Shown one piece after another: positions 62,985-64,000 of a DNA stretch of 64,000 nucleotides (positions are counted from its first letter, which is position 1; each line of letters starts with the position of its first letter). The translations under genes were made by a program, and so were the position numbers. Below the pieces are notes generated by a model, which had not been told where the DNA came from, did not search any database, and saw only the letters and a program-made list of their open reading frames with translations. Source of the DNA: CAXXOK01 sp963678055 (GTDB lineage: Bacteria; Bacillota; Clostridia; Christensenellales; Aristaeellaceae). The stretch lies in contig OY782679.1 in the NCBI GenBank assembly GCA_963678055.1, forward strand, positions 1,302,001 to 1,366,000, in the 5' to 3' direction.

Positions 62985-63314
62985 TCAATCATTCATCCGG
63001 TCAAACAACCGCACCGGGGATAATCTAAAACCAAGCTGCTTTGCCTGCGGTTTGATATATAGCAGTAAAGAATGAACCCATAGGATAAAGATCGCCAGGA
63101 ACACGGCTTTGGCAATGGTATCCAGCAGCATCCAAAGCATATGAACATTGTGGCAGATCAAGCAGTGTTCGTGATGACAATCATGATCAATGCTGATGAC
63201 CGAATAGGTGGCCGACACCAGTAAAAACGCAAGAAGGATGACGGCAAATAGGGTGGCGGCGGCACGCGCTGCTCGCTTGTTTGCGGTGTAAATGATGCGG
63301 CCACCTTCCTTCAT
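62985..63314 (-). CDS. Small membrane protein with HDCHHEHCLICH motif
   Basis: 109-residue protein with two membrane helices (AATLFAVILLAFLLVSATYSV and MLLDTIAKAVFLAIFILWVH) and, between them, an outward loop HDCHHEHCLICHNVHM rich in Cys and His. Similar short proteins with an HDCxGxxCxxC loop occur beside metal permeases in Clostridia. The ATG at 63314 is chosen; the longer frame starts at TTG 63353 without a ribosome site. A metal-sensing or metal-binding role is inferred from the motif and from the Zur-like half-site in its promoter. Confidence 0.8.
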   Translation of the reverse strand: MKEGGRIIYTANKRAARAAATLFAVILLAFLLVSATYSVISIDHDCHHEHCLICHNVHMLWMLLDTIAKAVFLAIFILWVHSLLLYIKPQAKQLGFRLSPVRLFDRMND

Positions 63315-63361
63315 AAAATCATCCAAATACGGAGTGTTATCTCGGTGTATCAAGTTTGTTC

Positions 63362-63394
63362 AACATAGCATTATTACGAATATATGTCAATAAT
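63362..63394 (-). promoter_or_regulatory. Promoter of the metal cluster with Zur-like site
   Basis: On the minus strand TTGACA (63390-63385), 17 bases, TATGTT (63367-63362). The spacer reads TATATTCGTAATAATGC: TCGTAAT-N-AT equals one half of the Bacillus Zur box plus the start of the other half. The wider dyad ATTATT-N13-AATAAT (63370-63394) also covers the promoter. Confidence 0.5.
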
Positions 63395-63553
63395 ATTTCG
63401 CGCGTGTCGGATGGCCTGTGCGTGTCAAACCGTACACAGAAAAAGTAGTATTCAAGCTGGTGAGATGAAAAAAGAAGTACGTTACTATAACCGGGAAGCA
63501 ATTGAAATAGGAAGAAGATTCCGGGTAGAACTTATCTGTCAGAAACAACAAAA

Positions 63554-63582
63554 ACCCCTGAATCCGCTATGGACTCAGGGGT
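63554..63582 (-). terminator. Terminator of the ParB-like gene
   Basis: Eight-bp stem ACCCCTGA / TCAGGGGT with inner pairs; read on the minus strand it is followed by TTTTTGTTGTTT. The rest of the gap 63395-63553 shows no gene I can support. Confidence 0.8.
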
Positions 63583-63612
63583 CTGTATGGATCGACAGTC
63601 TGTGTGGTTGCC

Positions 63613-64000
63613 TCAATACACTTTCAGCATGATGGGCGCAAAATCCTCGCCATACATTTTCAGCAGGCAGCTGGCACGGTGCTGGCCGTCCAGAATGATG
63701 TTATCTTTATTAACAATGATTACATACCGTTCATCGTAGCCGTTGGCTTCCATGCTCTCGATCAGCGTATTAAAGCGCTCGCGTGTCATCATCGGCAGTT
63801 CGTGCTCCAGATGATAGCGGCTGTATTCCTCATAAACCGATTCATCACCGGTTAAGTACTTATAGGGGGCGCACTCGGTGAGGGGGTAGTCGATGCCATT
63901 AAACCAACGGCGCCGGATATCGCCAAGCCGAATGGGGACAAGCTCATAGGATTTGTAGCGCTGACTTTCCATGCTGTTATAAACAAATTCATCATCCAAA
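63613..64000 (-). CDS. ParB/Srx-fold domain protein (5' partial)
   Basis: At least 128 residues, cut by the window end. The motif IILDGQHRASCLL near the C-terminus is the DGQHR signature of the ParB/sulfiredoxin nucleotide-binding fold, preceded by IRLGDIRRRWFNGIDYP and a helix with TRERFNTLIESMEANGYDE. It lacks the helix-turn-helix that chromosomal ParB has after this domain, as the protein ends there. Such single-domain forms are often found in surface polysaccharide gene clusters, so the genes beyond the window may be of that kind; this is a guess. Confidence 0.8.
   Translation of the reverse strand, partial: LDDEFVYNSMESQRYKSYELVPIRLGDIRRRWFNGIDYPLTECAPYKYLTGDESVYEEYSRYHLEHELPMMTRERFNTLIESMEANGYDERYVIIVNKDNIILDGQHRASCLLKMYGEDFAPIMLKVY

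Overview
The window reads as a stretch of chromosome from an anaerobic, fermentative member of the Bacillota (Clostridia-like). This rests on two T-box leaders, strong AGGAGG ribosome sites, sigma-A promoters with 16-18 bp spacers, frequent TTG/GTG starts, a V-type ATPase of the Enterococcus/Clostridium kind, the Pta-AckA acetate pathway and a MoxR-DUF58-transglutaminase cluster. By eye the genes are moderately GC-rich (about 50-57 percent), with one clearly AT-rich island (8223-9080). I saw no insertion sequence, prophage, CRISPR array or rRNA. The only tRNA is tRNA-Thr(GGT).

Layout. 1-8165: V-type ATPase operon I-K-E-C-F-A-B-D, cut at its 5' end; the K subunit carries the sodium-binding residues known from Enterococcus hirae. 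8223-9080: unrecognised AT-rich gene between two terminators. 9220-11628: ABC exporter pair. 11691-15788: trmO, an M50 membrane protease with scpA-scpB, and tmcAL. 15913-18130: pta-ackA. 18187-23803: DUF177-rpmF, then a valine T-box (specifier GTC) ahead of a 64-residue membrane protein and valS, then rsmH-rsmI, the two enzymes that both modify C1402 of 16S rRNA. 23818-26739 (minus): Dabb protein, small unknown protein, rlmD, birA. 26847-30081: a molybdopterin-fold lipoprotein and a GH94 phosphorylase with LacI-type operators. 30088-33796 (minus): MFS transporter, GDPD, MBL hydrolase, small protein, rlmH. 33836-36997 (minus): feoA-feoB-Cys-rich peptide-dtxR with repeated GTTAG-N6-CTAAC dyads. 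37176-39956: tyrosine T-box (specifier TAC), aminotransferase, tyrS. 39965-40130: unexplained structured RNA. 40202-44771: parE-parC.

45407-52024 holds the most interesting locus, a flavin-based extracellular electron transfer set like that of Listeria: a type II NADH dehydrogenase with a membrane tail (Ndh2), polyprenyl diphosphate synthase (DmkB-like), a secreted two-repeat protein with FMNylation-type motifs (PplA-like, but without a lipobox), an ApbE-type flavin transferase lipoprotein (FmnB-like) and, convergent, a UbiA prenyltransferase (DmkA-like). Together they would move electrons from NADH through demethylmenaquinone to surface flavins. The first gene has an unusually long, hairpin-rich leader. 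EetA and EetB are not in the window.

52236-59074: a LysA-family decarboxylase, a coiled-coil membrane protein, and moxR-DUF58-transglutaminase, followed by tRNA-Thr. 59425-63314 (minus): a probable metal (zinc) handling cluster: a DUF1980 protein, a permease fused to what looks like a degenerate G3E (CobW-type) GTPase domain with a His-rich loop, an SH3b/peptidoglycan-binding protein ending in a Cys cluster, and a small membrane protein with an HDCHHEHC motif whose promoter holds a Zur-like half-site. The window ends inside a ParB/Srx-fold gene.
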